Source: Gammaproteobacteria bacterium
GTDB lineage: Bacteria; Pseudomonadota; Gammaproteobacteria; S144-34
Direction: 5' to 3'
NCBI GenBank assembly: GCA_015494165.1
Contig: WGBS01000316.1
Span: forward strand, 1-25,928
DNA length: 25,928 nucleotides
Positions 14,051-21,803 of the stretch are shown here, one piece after another. Below the pieces are notes generated by a model, which was not told where the DNA came from, made no database searches, and worked only from the letters and a program-made list of their open reading frames with translations. The translations under genes were made by a program, and so were the position numbers. Position 1 is the first letter of the stretch; every line of letters begins with the position of its first letter.

Positions 14051-16129
14051 ATGGCCCGACCGGCCGCCTCGCTGGAGAACCCGCTGCTCGCCACCGACGG
14101 CCTGCCCGCCTTCTCGCGGGTGCGGCCCGAGCACGTCGAGCCCGCCGTCGACGCGGTGCTCGCGGACAACCGCGCGCGGCTGGCCGAGATCACCGCTGCC
14201 GCGACCGCCGGCGCGCCCGCGTGGGAGGCGGTGGGCGAGCCGCTCGAGCGCATGGAGGAGCGCCTCGGGCGCGTGTGGTCGGTGGTGCGCCACCTGCACG
14301 CGGTGCGCGACTCCGAGCCCCTGCGCGCGGCCTACAACGCCTGCCTGCCCAGGCTCAGCGACTACCACACCGAGCTCGCGCAGAACGAGGACCTTTACGC
14401 CGCCTACCGGGCGCTCGCGCAGGCGCCGGATTTCGCGCGCCTCGACGCGGCGCGGCGGCGTGCGGTGGAGCTCGCCCTGCGCGACTTCCGGCTCGCCGGC
14501 GTGGAGCTGCCCGCGGCCGAGAAGGCGCGCTACCGCGAGATCGCGCGCGAGCGCGCCGAGCTCGAGGCGCGCTTCGAGCAGAACCTGCTCGACGCCACCC
14601 AGGCCTGGAAGCGCCACGTCACCGATCCCGCGGCGCTGGCGGGCCTGCCGGAGACGGCGCTCGCCATGGCCCGCCAGGCGGCCGAGCGCGAGGGCCTCGA
14701 CGGGTGGCTGCTCAACCTCGAGCTGCCGCTCTATCTCGCCGTCATGTGCCACGCGCGCGACCGCGCCCTGCGCCGCGAGGCCTACGAGGCCTACGTCACG
14801 CGCGCCTCCGACCGCGGCCCCTTCGCCGGACGCTGGGACAACGGCCCGATCATGGAGCGCATCCTCGCGCTGCGCCACGAGCAGGCGCGGCTGCTCGGCT
14901 TCGCAAACTATGCCGAGTATGCGCTCGCCACGCGCATGGCGCGCTCGGTGGACGAGGTGCGCGGCTTCCTGGAGGAGCTCGCCCGCCACGCCGTGCCGGC
15001 GGCCCGCCGCGAGCTCGCCGAGCTCGAGGACTTCGCGCGCGCGCGCGACGGGCTCGAGCGGCTCGAGGCCTGGGACGTGGCCTACTACGCCGAGCGCCTG
15101 CGCGAGGAGCGCTTCGGGCTCTCGGACGAGGACCTCCGGCCCTACTTCCCGGTCGGGCGCGTGCTCGAGGGGCTGTTCGCGCTGACCGAGCGGCTGTTCG
15201 GCGTGCGCGTGCGCCCGCGCGAGGGCGTCGACGTCTGGCACCCGGACGTGCGCTTCCACGAGCTCGTGGACGAGGACGGCGCCGTGCGCGGCGGCTTCTA
15301 TCTCGACCTCTACGCCCGCCCCCACAAGCGCGGCGGCGCCTGGATGGACGAGTACCGCAACCGCACGCCCGAGGACTGGCCCGTCGCCTACCTCACCTGC
15401 AACCTCTCGCCGCCCACGGCCGAGGCGCCCGCGCTGTTCACGCACGAGGAGGTGCTGACGCTGTTCCACGAGTACGGCCACGGGCTGCACCACATGCTCA
15501 CGCGCGTCGACTGCCCGAGCGTGGCCGGCATCAACGGCGTCGAGTGGGACGCGGTCGAGCTCCCCTCGCAGTTCCTCGAGGGCTTCGCGTGGGAGCGGCC
15601 GGTGCTGGACCTCATCGCGCGCCACTGGCGCACGGGCGAGCCGCTGCCCGACGCGCTCTACCGGCGCATGCGCGCGGCGCGCAACTTCCACGCCGCCATG
15701 CAGACGGTGCGCCAGCTCGAGTTCGCCCTCTTCGACCTGCGCCTGCACGCCGAATACGACCCGGCGCGCGGGGCGCGCATCGCGGAGATCCTCGAGGAGG
15801 TGCGGCGCGAGGTGGCCGTCGTGCCCTATCCCGAATGGAACCGCTTCGCGCACGGCTTCTCGCACATCTTCGCCGGCGGCTATGCGGCCGGATACTACAG
15901 CTACAAGTGGGCCGAGGTGCTCTCGGCGGACGCCTTCGAGGCCTTCGTGGAGGCGGGCGTGCTCGACCGCGGCACGGGGCTGCGCTTCCGGCGCGAGGTG
16001 CTCGAGGTCGGCGCCTCGCGCCCGGCGATGGACTCCTTCGTCGCCTTCCGCGGCCGCCGGCCCGAGGTGCGCGCGCTGCTGCGCCAGACGGGGCTGCTGC
16101 CGGCGGGCGGCGAGGAGGCGATGCCGTGA
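14051..16129 (+). CDS. prlC: Oligopeptidase A (M3 metallopeptidase)
   Basis: A 692-residue cytoplasmic zinc peptidase close in length to E. coli PrlC (680). The zinc-binding HEYGH motif begins at residue 473 (LFHEYGHGLHHML), and the third ligand follows in the ELPSQFLEGFAWE segment about 25 residues on. Family signatures near the C-terminus include NRFAHGFSHIFAGGYAAGYYSYKWAEVLSADAF. It degrades short peptides, including released signal peptides. ATG 14051 was chosen for its AAGGAGG site; the frame runs open much further upstream but that part overlaps the divergent gene. The stop overlaps the GTG start of the next gene (GTGA), so the two are translationally coupled. Confidence 0.96.
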   Translation: MARPAASLENPLLATDGLPAFSRVRPEHVEPAVDAVLADNRARLAEITAAATAGAPAWEAVGEPLERMEERLGRVWSVVRHLHAVRDSEPLRAAYNACLPRLSDYHTELAQNEDLYAAYRALAQAPDFARLDAARRRAVELALRDFRLAGVELPAAEKARYREIARERAELEARFEQNLLDATQAWKRHVTDPAALAGLPETALAMARQAAEREGLDGWLLNLELPLYLAVMCHARDRALRREAYEAYVTRASDRGPFAGRWDNGPIMERILALRHEQARLLGFANYAEYALATRMARSVDEVRGFLEELARHAVPAARRELAELEDFARARDGLERLEAWDVAYYAERLREERFGLSDEDLRPYFPVGRVLEGLFALTERLFGVRVRPREGVDVWHPDVRFHELVDEDGAVRGGFYLDLYARPHKRGGAWMDEYRNRTPEDWPVAYLTCNLSPPTAEAPALFTHEEVLTLFHEYGHGLHHMLTRVDCPSVAGINGVEWDAVELPSQFLEGFAWERPVLDLIARHWRTGEPLPDALYRRMRAARNFHAAMQTVRQLEFALFDLRLHAEYDPARGARIAEILEEVRREVAVVPYPEWNRFAHGFSHIFAGGYAAGYYSYKWAEVLSADAFEAFVEAGVLDRGTGLRFRREVLEVGASRPAMDSFVAFRGRRPEVRALLRQTGLLPAGGEEAMP

Positions 16130-16728
16130 GCCGCGCGTGCGTGGCGGTCCTGGCGGGCGCGGCGCTGCTCGCCGCCGCCGCGGCCGCCGCGGCGGAGAAG
16201 GCCTTCGTCACCGACCGCGTCTTTCTCGGCCTCTACGCCGAGCCCGGCGTGGGGCGCCCCGTGCGCAGCCTCGAGACCGGCACGCCGCTGGAGGTGCTCG
16301 AGCGCCGCGGCCGCTGGGTGCGGGTGCGCACGCCCAAGGGCGAGGAGGGCTGGGTGCGCGCCGCCTACCTGGTGCCGCAGCCGCCGGCGCGCGTGACGAT
16401 GCCGGCGCTCAAGGCCGAGCACGAGCGCCTCAAGGCCGAGCTCGCGCGCCTGAAGACCGAGCTCGGCCGCGCCGGGCGCGAGGCGCAGGCGCTGCGCCGC
16501 GAGCTCGAGGCCGCGCGCGCGGCGCGCGCCGAGGCCGAGGCCGCGCGCGAGGCCGCGCGGCGCGAGGCGGCCGCGCTCCAGGCCGAGCTCGCGGCCGGCG
16601 GGCCGCGCGTGCCGCTCGGGGCGGCGCTCCTCGGCGTGGGCGGCGCGCTCGCGCTGGGGCTCGCCGCCGGCTGGTGGCTGCTCGACCGGCGCATCCGCCG
16701 CCGCTACGGCGGCTATCGCATTTGGTGA
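16126..16728 (+). CDS. YgiM-like SH3-domain envelope protein (TIGR04211 type)
   Basis: A 200-residue protein with an N-terminal signal peptide (about 1-22, ending AAAAE), a bacterial SH3 domain (about 25-85; FLGLYAEPGVGRPVRSL, LEVLERRGRWVRVRTPKGEEGWV), a long alanine/arginine/glutamate coiled coil (about 95-160), a transmembrane helix (about 165-187) and a short basic tail (RRRYGGYRIW). This order matches the YgiM/TIGR04211 family: periplasmic SH3 and coiled coil, C-terminal inner-membrane anchor. Its role is not settled; SH3b domains often bind cell-wall peptides. GTG 16126 overlaps the prlC stop, with GAGGAGG upstream, so the start is well supported. Confidence 0.88.
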   Translation: MSRACVAVLAGAALLAAAAAAAAEKAFVTDRVFLGLYAEPGVGRPVRSLETGTPLEVLERRGRWVRVRTPKGEEGWVRAAYLVPQPPARVTMPALKAEHERLKAELARLKTELGRAGREAQALRRELEAARAARAEAEAAREAARREAAALQAELAAGGPRVPLGAALLGVGGALALGLAAGWWLLDRRIRRRYGGYRIW

Positions 16729-16732
16729 TGAG

Positions 16733-16825
16733 CGACGGGAGGAAAGGGTCGGGAGGCGAGCGCGGGCGTGCCCAGCGGGCGCGGCCGATGGCATCTTCCC
16801 CGCCTCCCGTCTCCCGCCTCCCGTA
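16733..16825. repeat. Heptad-repeat palindromic element before xth
   Basis: The left arm (16733-16760) reads GACGGGA, GGAAAGG, GTCGGGA, GGCGAG; the right arm (16799-16825) reads CCGCCTC, CCGTCTC, CCGCCTC, CCGTAAA. The arms are inverted relative to each other with a spacer of about 38 bp, so the RNA could fold back. It fills the gap between the SH3 gene and xth and ends 15 bp before the xth start. Confidence 0.72.
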
Positions 16826-16840
16826 AACTGGCGCCCGTCG

Positions 16841-17608
16841 ATGCGCCTCGCCACCTGGAACGTGAACTCCATCAAGGTGCGCCTCGAGCAGGTGCTCGCC
16901 TGGAGCGCCGAGGCGCGCCCGGACGTGCTGGCGCTGCAGGAGACCAAGGTCCCGGACGAGCAGTTTCCGCGCGAGCCCCTGGAGGCGGCGGGCTGGCACG
17001 TCGCCTTCCACGGCCAGCGCGCCTACAACGGGGTCGCCCTCCTCAGCCGCGAGCCGCTCGCAGACGTCGCTGCCGGCATCCCGGGCCTCGACGACGACCA
17101 GGCGCGCGTGCTCGCGGCGACCGTGAGCGGCGTGCGGGTGGTCTGCGTCTACGTCCCGAACGGCGAGGCGGTGGGCTCCGAGAAGTACGCCTACAAGCTG
17201 CGCTGGATGGCGGCGCTGCGCGAGCACCTCGCCGAGCTCCTGCGCGCCCACCCGCTGCTCGCCGTCGCCGGCGACTTCAACGTCGCGCCCGAGCCGCGCG
17301 ACGTGCACGACCCGCTGGTGTGGGAGGGCCGCGTGCTCTACAGCGAGCCCGAGCGCGAGGCCTTCCGCGCCCTCCTCGCGCTCGGGCTGTGCGACACCTT
17401 CCGCCGCTTCGACCAGCCCGAGGGAAGCTTCTCCTGGTGGGACTACCGCATGCGCGCCTTCCAGCGCAACATGGGGCTGCGCATCGACCACATCCTCGCG
17501 AGCCCCGAGCTGTGCGAGCGCTGCACCGCCTGCCGCATCGACCGCACCCCGCGCGGCTGGGAGCGCCCCTCCGACCACGCCCCCGTCGTCGCCGACTTCG
17601 ACCTCTGA
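16841..17608 (+). CDS. xth: Exodeoxyribonuclease III (AP endonuclease)
   Basis: A 255-residue enzyme of the EEP nuclease family, normal length for ExoIII. Active-site residues are in place: N7 in TWNVNS, E34 in LQETK, D145 and N147 in GDFNVAPEPRDVHDP, and the terminal S-D-H triad at 244-246 (SDHAP). WDYRMRAFQRNMGLRIDHIL is typical of the XthA/ExoA subgroup. It cleaves abasic sites and removes 3' blocking groups in base-excision repair. ATG 16841 begins with the conserved MRLATWNVNS. The preceding heptad element leaves no clear Shine-Dalgarno. The next gene is convergent, 69 bp away, across a GC palindrome (17645-17660). Confidence 0.95.
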   Translation: MRLATWNVNSIKVRLEQVLAWSAEARPDVLALQETKVPDEQFPREPLEAAGWHVAFHGQRAYNGVALLSREPLADVAAGIPGLDDDQARVLAATVSGVRVVCVYVPNGEAVGSEKYAYKLRWMAALREHLAELLRAHPLLAVAGDFNVAPEPRDVHDPLVWEGRVLYSEPEREAFRALLALGLCDTFRRFDQPEGSFSWWDYRMRAFQRNMGLRIDHILASPELCERCTACRIDRTPRGWERPSDHAPVVADFDL

Positions 17609-17677
17609 GCCGCCCGCGTCCGGACGGCAGCCAGCAGCCCTCGGCCGCGCCGCGGCGCGGATCCGGTGCGGGTGGGC

Positions 17678-18019
17678 CTACGCGGCCTTTCGGATGACGA
17701 GCTCGAGGCGGATCTCGTCGTAGGGGACCTCCACCCCGCCTTCCCCTTCGGTCACGAGGCCGAACTCCTTCAGGATCTTGAGGTCGCGCGCGAGGTTGCC
17801 GGGATCCATCCCGAGCGCCCGCGCCAGCGCCCGCACCCCCGTCGGGCCGCCGCGCTGCAGGCGCGCGAGCACACGCAGGCGCCGCGGGGTGAGCACCTTG
17901 TGCAGCGTCTCGAGGTCGGGGAAGGAAAGGTACTCGCCCTGGCGCCTGCCGCGCATCGCGGCGCGGAAGCGCCGGCTCGCAGTCTCGCGGCCCGCCACTT
18001 CGATGGTCAGCCTCCGCAT
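17678..18019 (-). CDS. tumA: TumA-type antitoxin / HVO_A0114-family winged-helix protein
   Basis: A 113-residue protein with a winged helix at about 40-95 (TLHKVLTPRRLRVLARLQ, then GVRALARALGMDPGNLARDLKILKEFGLV as helix-turn-helix), matching the HVO_A0114 putative DNA-binding family that serves as antitoxin to TumE. Antitoxins of this type repress their own operon and neutralise the toxin. ATG 18019 overlaps the end of the toxin gene by 13 bp, so the pair is coupled and the toxin comes first. The C-terminal strand (VEVPYDEIRLELVI) is probably the toxin contact or wing; that is inference. Confidence 0.82.
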   Translation of the reverse strand: MRRLTIEVAGRETASRRFRAAMRGRRQGEYLSFPDLETLHKVLTPRRLRVLARLQRGGPTGVRALARALGMDPGNLARDLKILKEFGLVTEGEGGVEVPYDEIRLELVIRKAA

Positions 18020-18321
18020 CGCGCGCCACCTCTCAGCTCGTCGATCAGGTGCCAGAAGTCCTCGAGCAGGCGGTCGAGCGACTCGAAACGGTACGGCACC
18101 TCGCGGTCGCCGAGATGACAGTGGTCGCCCTTGCCGGCCTCGTTGTCGAAACGCATCCGGCAGCTCCCGCGCTCCACGTAGGCAAGGCGGTACTTGTAGC
18201 GGTGCGCGCTCCCGCGCACGGGCCGCTCGACCCGCCAGACCACGAGCTCTGCGAACGCCTCCTCGTCCAGCACCACCCGCTGGCGCAGGAGCAGTCGCGC
18301 CCTGCCTGCGTTGTCTTTCAT
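18007..18321 (-). CDS. tumE: TumE-family toxin of a type II toxin-antitoxin pair
   Basis: A 104-residue protein with the TumE (DUF6516) pattern: an N-terminal strand-rich part (VVLDEEAFAELVVWRV), the block RYKYRLAYVERGSCRMRFDNEAGKGDHCHLGD with its conserved H-x-H (H67, H69), then VPYRFESLDRLLEDFWHLI. The family is annotated as a toxin paired with an HVO_A0114-type partner, exactly the gene that follows. The target is not established to my knowledge. ATG 18321 has AAGGGG about 7 nt upstream. No AT-rich promoter is evident in the GC-rich gap to 18429. Confidence 0.82.
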   Translation of the reverse strand: MKDNAGRARLLLRQRVVLDEEAFAELVVWRVERPVRGSAHRYKYRLAYVERGSCRMRFDNEAGKGDHCHLGDREVPYRFESLDRLLEDFWHLIDELRGGARCGG

Positions 18322-18428
18322 TACAACACCCCTTCCCTGGATGCGCAACGGCGCCGCAGGGGACCGCGCGCCCCCGCGGCACCCCGTCCCCTGTGTGCCG
18401 CGACCCGCGGCCTGTGGGCCGGCTTCCG

Positions 18429-19730
18429 CTACTCGATGCCGTGGCGGGCCATGAGGCGGTAGAGGCTCGCGCGCGAGATGCCGAGCATGTGGGCGGCGCG
18501 GCTGACGTTGCCGCCGCTGGCGGCGAGCGCGTCGTGCAAGGCGGCGCGCTCGGCGTTGAGTCGCGCCTCGGCGAGCGTGGGCACGCGCGGCCGCCCCGTG
18601 AGGCCGAGCGCCTCGGCGGGGACCACGGGCCCCTCCGTTGCGCGCACGGCCATGCGCACCCGCGCCTCGAGCTCGCGCACGTTGCCCGGCCAGTCGTGGG
18701 CGAGCAGCGCGTCCATGGCCCGCCGCGTGAAGCCCTGCGGGCCACCCAGGCCGGGGCGGCGGCCGAGCTCGAGGAAATGGTGGGCGAGCGGGCGCACGTC
18801 GGCGGGGCGCTCGCGCAACGCCGGCATGACGACCGCGCGGCCCTGCAGCACGAGACAGAGCTCGGCGCTGAAGCGGTGCTCGAGCACGCGCTCGCGCAGC
18901 GCCACGCGCGTGGTGCAGACGATGCGCGCCGCGACCTCGACCTCGCCCGAGAGCCAGCGCACGAGCTCGCGCTGCACGCCGGCCGGCAGGCGCTCGATGC
19001 GGCGCAGCACCAGGGTGCCGCCCGCGGCCTCGGCGCGGGCGCGGTCGAGCGCCGCCCCGGCGCGCGCGCCGAGGCGGGCGATGCGGCCCGCATCCAGCTC
19101 GAGGAGCGGGCGCCCCGGGCCGCCCGCCAGCAGGTGCAGGGCGCGGGCGAGCCGCGCCTTGCCGGCGCCCGCCTCGCCGGCGACGAGCACGGGCTCGGGA
19201 CGGCCGGCCGCCTCCGCCGCCCACGCGCGCAGGCGGTGGATGGCCTCGCTCTCGCCGACCAGCAGGCCGCGCAGCGCGGTGCCCTCCGCGCCGTGCAGGG
19301 CCGCCATGCCGTGGGCGTGGCCGAGGGTGGCCGCGAGGCGCTCCGGGTCCGGCGGGAGCGTGTGGAAGTCGTAGCAGGCGCTGCGGATGAGCCGCCGGCA
19401 GCGCTCCACGGCCAGGAGGCGCCGCTCGACGAGCGCCACCCAGGCCGTGCCGCCGCCCGCCGCCTCGACGACGCCGCGCACCGTGGCCTCTGCCTCGGCG
19501 TCGAAGCGCGGCAGGTGGATCAGGCCCACGCGTACCGGGCGCCGCGCGAGCAGCCCGACGGCCTGGCCGCCCGCGCGCACCCGGTGGACGCGCCAGCCCG
19601 CGCGGTCGAGCGCGGCGAGGACGGGCGCGGCGGGCGCCCCCGCGGCGGGCTCCGGCGCGAGGTAGAGCACCTCGCGCGGGCCGCGCCCCGCGGCGCCCGC
19701 GGCCGGTCCCCTGGACGTGCGGCCGTGCAT
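18429..19730 (-). CDS. VpsR-like regulator with a degenerate sigma-54-type AAA+ domain
   Basis: A 433-residue protein (from ATG 19730) with three parts: a receiver-like N-terminal domain ending RSACYDFHTLPPDPERLAAT, an NtrC-type AAA+ domain (about 150-355), and a Fis-type helix-turn-helix (ALAASGGNVSRAAHMLGISRASLYRLMARHGI). The AAA+ domain is damaged for sigma-54 work: the Walker A reads GEAGAGKA, Walker B reads LVLRRIERLP (the DE pair is replaced by RR), and the GAFTGA loop that touches sigma-54 is missing along with about 15 residues. It probably acts with sigma-70 or as a repressor, as V. cholerae VpsR is known to do. The start is uncertain: ATG 19745 and 19772 are also in frame; 19730 has AGGGGGG directly before it. 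Confidence 0.8.
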   Translation of the reverse strand: MHGRTSRGPAAGAAGRGPREVLYLAPEPAAGAPAAPVLAALDRAGWRVHRVRAGGQAVGLLARRPVRVGLIHLPRFDAEAEATVRGVVEAAGGGTAWVALVERRLLAVERCRRLIRSACYDFHTLPPDPERLAATLGHAHGMAALHGAEGTALRGLLVGESEAIHRLRAWAAEAAGRPEPVLVAGEAGAGKARLARALHLLAGGPGRPLLELDAGRIARLGARAGAALDRARAEAAGGTLVLRRIERLPAGVQRELVRWLSGEVEVAARIVCTTRVALRERVLEHRFSAELCLVLQGRAVVMPALRERPADVRPLAHHFLELGRRPGLGGPQGFTRRAMDALLAHDWPGNVRELEARVRMAVRATEGPVVPAEALGLTGRPRVPTLAEARLNAERAALHDALAASGGNVSRAAHMLGISRASLYRLMARHGIE

Positions 19731-19794
19731 CCCCCCTGAACCCATCGGCGTCCGCCCCGTGGCGCGCAGCATAGGCGCGCCACGGGACGCGGCG

Positions 19795-19810
19795 CGTGAA
19801 CCGGCTCACG
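19795..19810. promoter_or_regulatory. Near-perfect palindrome upstream of the VpsR-like gene
   Basis: CGTGAACCGGCTCACG is a 16-bp palindrome with one mismatched pair, 65 bp upstream of the favoured start at 19730. It fits the size of a Fis-type or receiver-regulated dimer site and may be an autoregulatory operator. Confidence 0.4.
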
Positions 19811-19856
19811 TTGCGGCGTAGGCCCCTCCCGGTCGCTTCTGTAATCCTTCCGCGCG

Positions 19857-19883
19857 CGCTCCCGTAAGCATTTTCTTACGAGC
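19857..19883. promoter_or_regulatory. Hairpin/operator with AT-rich centre
   Basis: CGTAAG (19863-19868) and CTTACG (19875-19880) flank CATTTT. With GCTC before (19857-19860, after skipping two bases) and GAGC after, the stem extends. It sits in the 518-bp gap between the VpsR-like gene and ubiD, in one of its few AT-rich spots. It may be an operator or a weak hairpin; no T-tract follows. Confidence 0.35.
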
Positions 19884-19901
19884 ACCGTGCGACGAATGGT
19901 G

Positions 19902-20000
19902 GGTTACGGGAGACGGGTTACGGGAGACGGGAAAGAAACGGCTGCGCCCGAAGGGCGCTCCAACGCTCGCCTCCCGGCACCCGCCTCCCGCCTCTCCCGC
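19902..20000. repeat. Heptad-repeat palindromic element, first of three before ubiD
   Basis: The left arm holds four units, TTACGGG AGACGGG twice over (19904-19931, an exact 14-bp tandem duplication). The right arm (19967-20000) reads CGCCTCC, CGGCACC, CGCCTCC, CGCCTC in the opposite sense. Spacer about 35 bp. Confidence 0.72.
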
Positions 20001-20040
20001 CGCAGGCGGCCACCCGCTGCGCAGGAGTTCACCGGGGCCG

Positions 20041-20118
20041 GGTGACGGGAGACGGCTGACAGGTTACGGGTCACGGTGTATGGGCCACCGTAAACCGTAA
20101 CCCGTGACCTGTACGCCG
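20041..20118. repeat. Heptad-repeat palindromic element, second of three before ubiD
   Basis: Eleven consecutive 7-bp units with no break: six in the ACGG sense (GTGACGG, GAGACGG, CTGACAG, GTTACGG, GTCACGG, TGTATGG) switch without a spacer to five in the CCG sense (GCCACCG, TAAACCG, TAACCCG, TGACCTG, TACGCCG). It is the clearest example of the family. Confidence 0.78.
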
Positions 20119-20140
20119 CCTGTGCAGTCGTGCAGCTTGC

Positions 20141-20205
20141 GGGACACGAGAGACGGGTAACGGGTGACTGTATACCGTACCCTGCAAGCTGTAACCTGCT
20201 CTCGC
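20141..20205. repeat. Heptad-repeat palindromic element, third of three before ubiD
   Basis: Units GAGACGG, GTAACGG, GTGACTG pass into TATACCG, TACCCTG, CAAGCTG, TAACCTG. The block ends 14 bp before a TATAAT box and so occupies the place of the ubiD -35 region. Confidence 0.7.
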
Positions 20206-20218
20206 GCACGGGCGGGCC

Positions 20219-20224
20219 TATAAT
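20219..20224 (+). promoter_or_regulatory. -10 box of ubiD
   Basis: TATAAT is a perfect -10 hexamer in otherwise GC-rich sequence, 24 bp before the ubiD start codon. No good -35 is seen 17 bp upstream (CTGCTC), where the last heptad element ends. Confidence 0.55.
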
Positions 20225-20248
20225 GCCCGCACCCCGCCGGAGCAGGCC

Positions 20249-21781
20249 GTGAGCGAGCCGCCGCAGCCCTACACCCCCGCCGTCCGCTACCGCGACCTGC
20301 GCGGCTTCCTCGCCGACCTCGAGGCCCGCGGCGAGCTGCACCGCGTGCGGGTCGAGGTGGACCCCCGCCTCGAGATGACCGAGATCTGCGACCGCACGCT
20401 GCGCGCGGGCGGGCCGGCGCTTCTCTTCGAGCGCCCCAAGGGCCACACGGTGCCCGTGCTGGGCAACCTCTTCGGCACGGTGGGGCGCGTCGCGCGCGCC
20501 ATGGGCGCCGACTCCGTCGAGGCGCTGCGCGAGGTGGGCCGGCTGCTCGCCTTCCTGCGCGAGCCCGAGCCCCCGAAGGGCCTGCGCGACGCCTGGGGCA
20601 AGCTCCCGGTCTTCCGCAAGATCCTCGACATGGCCCCGCGCACCGTGCGGCGCGCCCCCTGCCAGGCGCACGTGCTCGAAGGCGCGGACGTGGACCTCGG
20701 CCGCTGGCCCGTCCAGACCTGCTGGCCGGAGGACGCGGGGCCGCTCATCACCTGGGGGCTGGTGGTCACGCGCGGCCCGGACGGCGGCCGCCAGAACATG
20801 GGCATCTACCGCCAGCAGGTCCTGGGGCCGAACCGCGTCATCATGCGCTGGCTCGCCCACCGGGGCGGCGCCCAGGACTTCCGCGCCTGGCAGCGGGCGC
20901 GCCCCGGCGAGCCCTTCCCGGTGGCGGTGGCCATCGGCTGCGACCCGGCCACCACGCTCGCCGCCGTCACGCCCATCCCGGACACGCTCTCCGAGCACGC
21001 CTTCGCCGGGCTACTGCGCGGGGCGCGCACCGAGCTCGCCCGCTGCATCGGCTCCGACCTCCTGGTGCCGGCCACGGCCGAGATCGTCCTCGAGGGGCAT
21101 ATCCGGCCCGGCGACGAGGCGCCCGAGGGGCCCTTCGGCGACCACACGGGCTACTACAACGAGGTCGAGACCTTCCCCGTGCTCACCATCGAGCGTATCA
21201 CCCACCGTGACGGGCCCATCTACCACTCGACCTACACGGGCCGGCCCCCGGACGAGCCCGCCGTGCTCGGCATGGCGCTGAACGAGGTCTTCGTGCCCAT
21301 CCTCCAGCGCCAGTTCCCGGAGATCGTGGACTTCTACCTGCCGCCCGAGGGCTGCTCCTACCGGCTCGCGGTGGTGAGCATCCGCAAGGCCTACCCGGGG
21401 CACGCGCGCCGGATCATGATGGGCGTGTGGGGGTTCCTGCGGCAGTTCATGTACACCAAGCTCGTCATCGTCACCGACGACGACATCGACGTGCGCGACT
21501 GGCGCGACGTGATCTGGGCGCTGGTCACCCGCTGCGACCCCGCGCGCGACACCGTCATCGTCGAGGGCACACCCATCGACTACCTCGACTTCGCCTCGCC
21601 GGAGAGCGGCCTCGGCGCCAAGATGGGCATCGACGCAACGAACAAGCTCCCGGGCGAGACCCGCCGCCCCTGGGGCCGGCCCATCCGCATGAGCGAGGAG
21701 GTCAGGCGCCGGGTGGACGCCATCTGGGACGAGCTCGCCATCCCCCTGCCCGGCGGGCCCCAGGCGCCCGGCCGCCCCTAG
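20249..21781 (+). CDS. ubiD: 4-hydroxy-3-polyprenylbenzoate decarboxylase
   Basis: A 510-residue UbiD, close to the E. coli enzyme (497). It removes the carboxyl group from the polyprenylated ring in ubiquinone synthesis, using prenylated FMN made by UbiX. The diagnostic block EGPFGDHTGYYN lies near residue 292, with NMGIYRQQVLG (cofactor/metal site) near 190 and the C-terminal MGIDATNKLPGE. The start is GTG 20249 with GGAG about 6 nt upstream. The gene sits behind three heptad elements and a perfect -10 box. The next two genes, an AAA ATPase and a ferredoxin reductase-like protein, are on the same strand. Confidence 0.95.
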   Translation: MSEPPQPYTPAVRYRDLRGFLADLEARGELHRVRVEVDPRLEMTEICDRTLRAGGPALLFERPKGHTVPVLGNLFGTVGRVARAMGADSVEALREVGRLLAFLREPEPPKGLRDAWGKLPVFRKILDMAPRTVRRAPCQAHVLEGADVDLGRWPVQTCWPEDAGPLITWGLVVTRGPDGGRQNMGIYRQQVLGPNRVIMRWLAHRGGAQDFRAWQRARPGEPFPVAVAIGCDPATTLAAVTPIPDTLSEHAFAGLLRGARTELARCIGSDLLVPATAEIVLEGHIRPGDEAPEGPFGDHTGYYNEVETFPVLTIERITHRDGPIYHSTYTGRPPDEPAVLGMALNEVFVPILQRQFPEIVDFYLPPEGCSYRLAVVSIRKAYPGHARRIMMGVWGFLRQFMYTKLVIVTDDDIDVRDWRDVIWALVTRCDPARDTVIVEGTPIDYLDFASPESGLGAKMGIDATNKLPGETRRPWGRPIRMSEEVRRRVDAIWDELAIPLPGGPQAPGRP

Positions 21782-21803
21782 CGCCCCGGCGGCACGCGCG
21801 CTT

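Noticed and set aside
17645..17660. Perfect 16-bp palindrome CCGCGCCG/CGGCGCGG between xth and the tumA gene
   Set aside because: Pure GC with no T-tract on either side, so not a supported terminator; may be chance at this base composition.
19902..20205. Heptad repeats as a CRISPR array
   Set aside because: Units are 7 bp, have no spacers of constant length, and switch strand sense; no cas genes are present.
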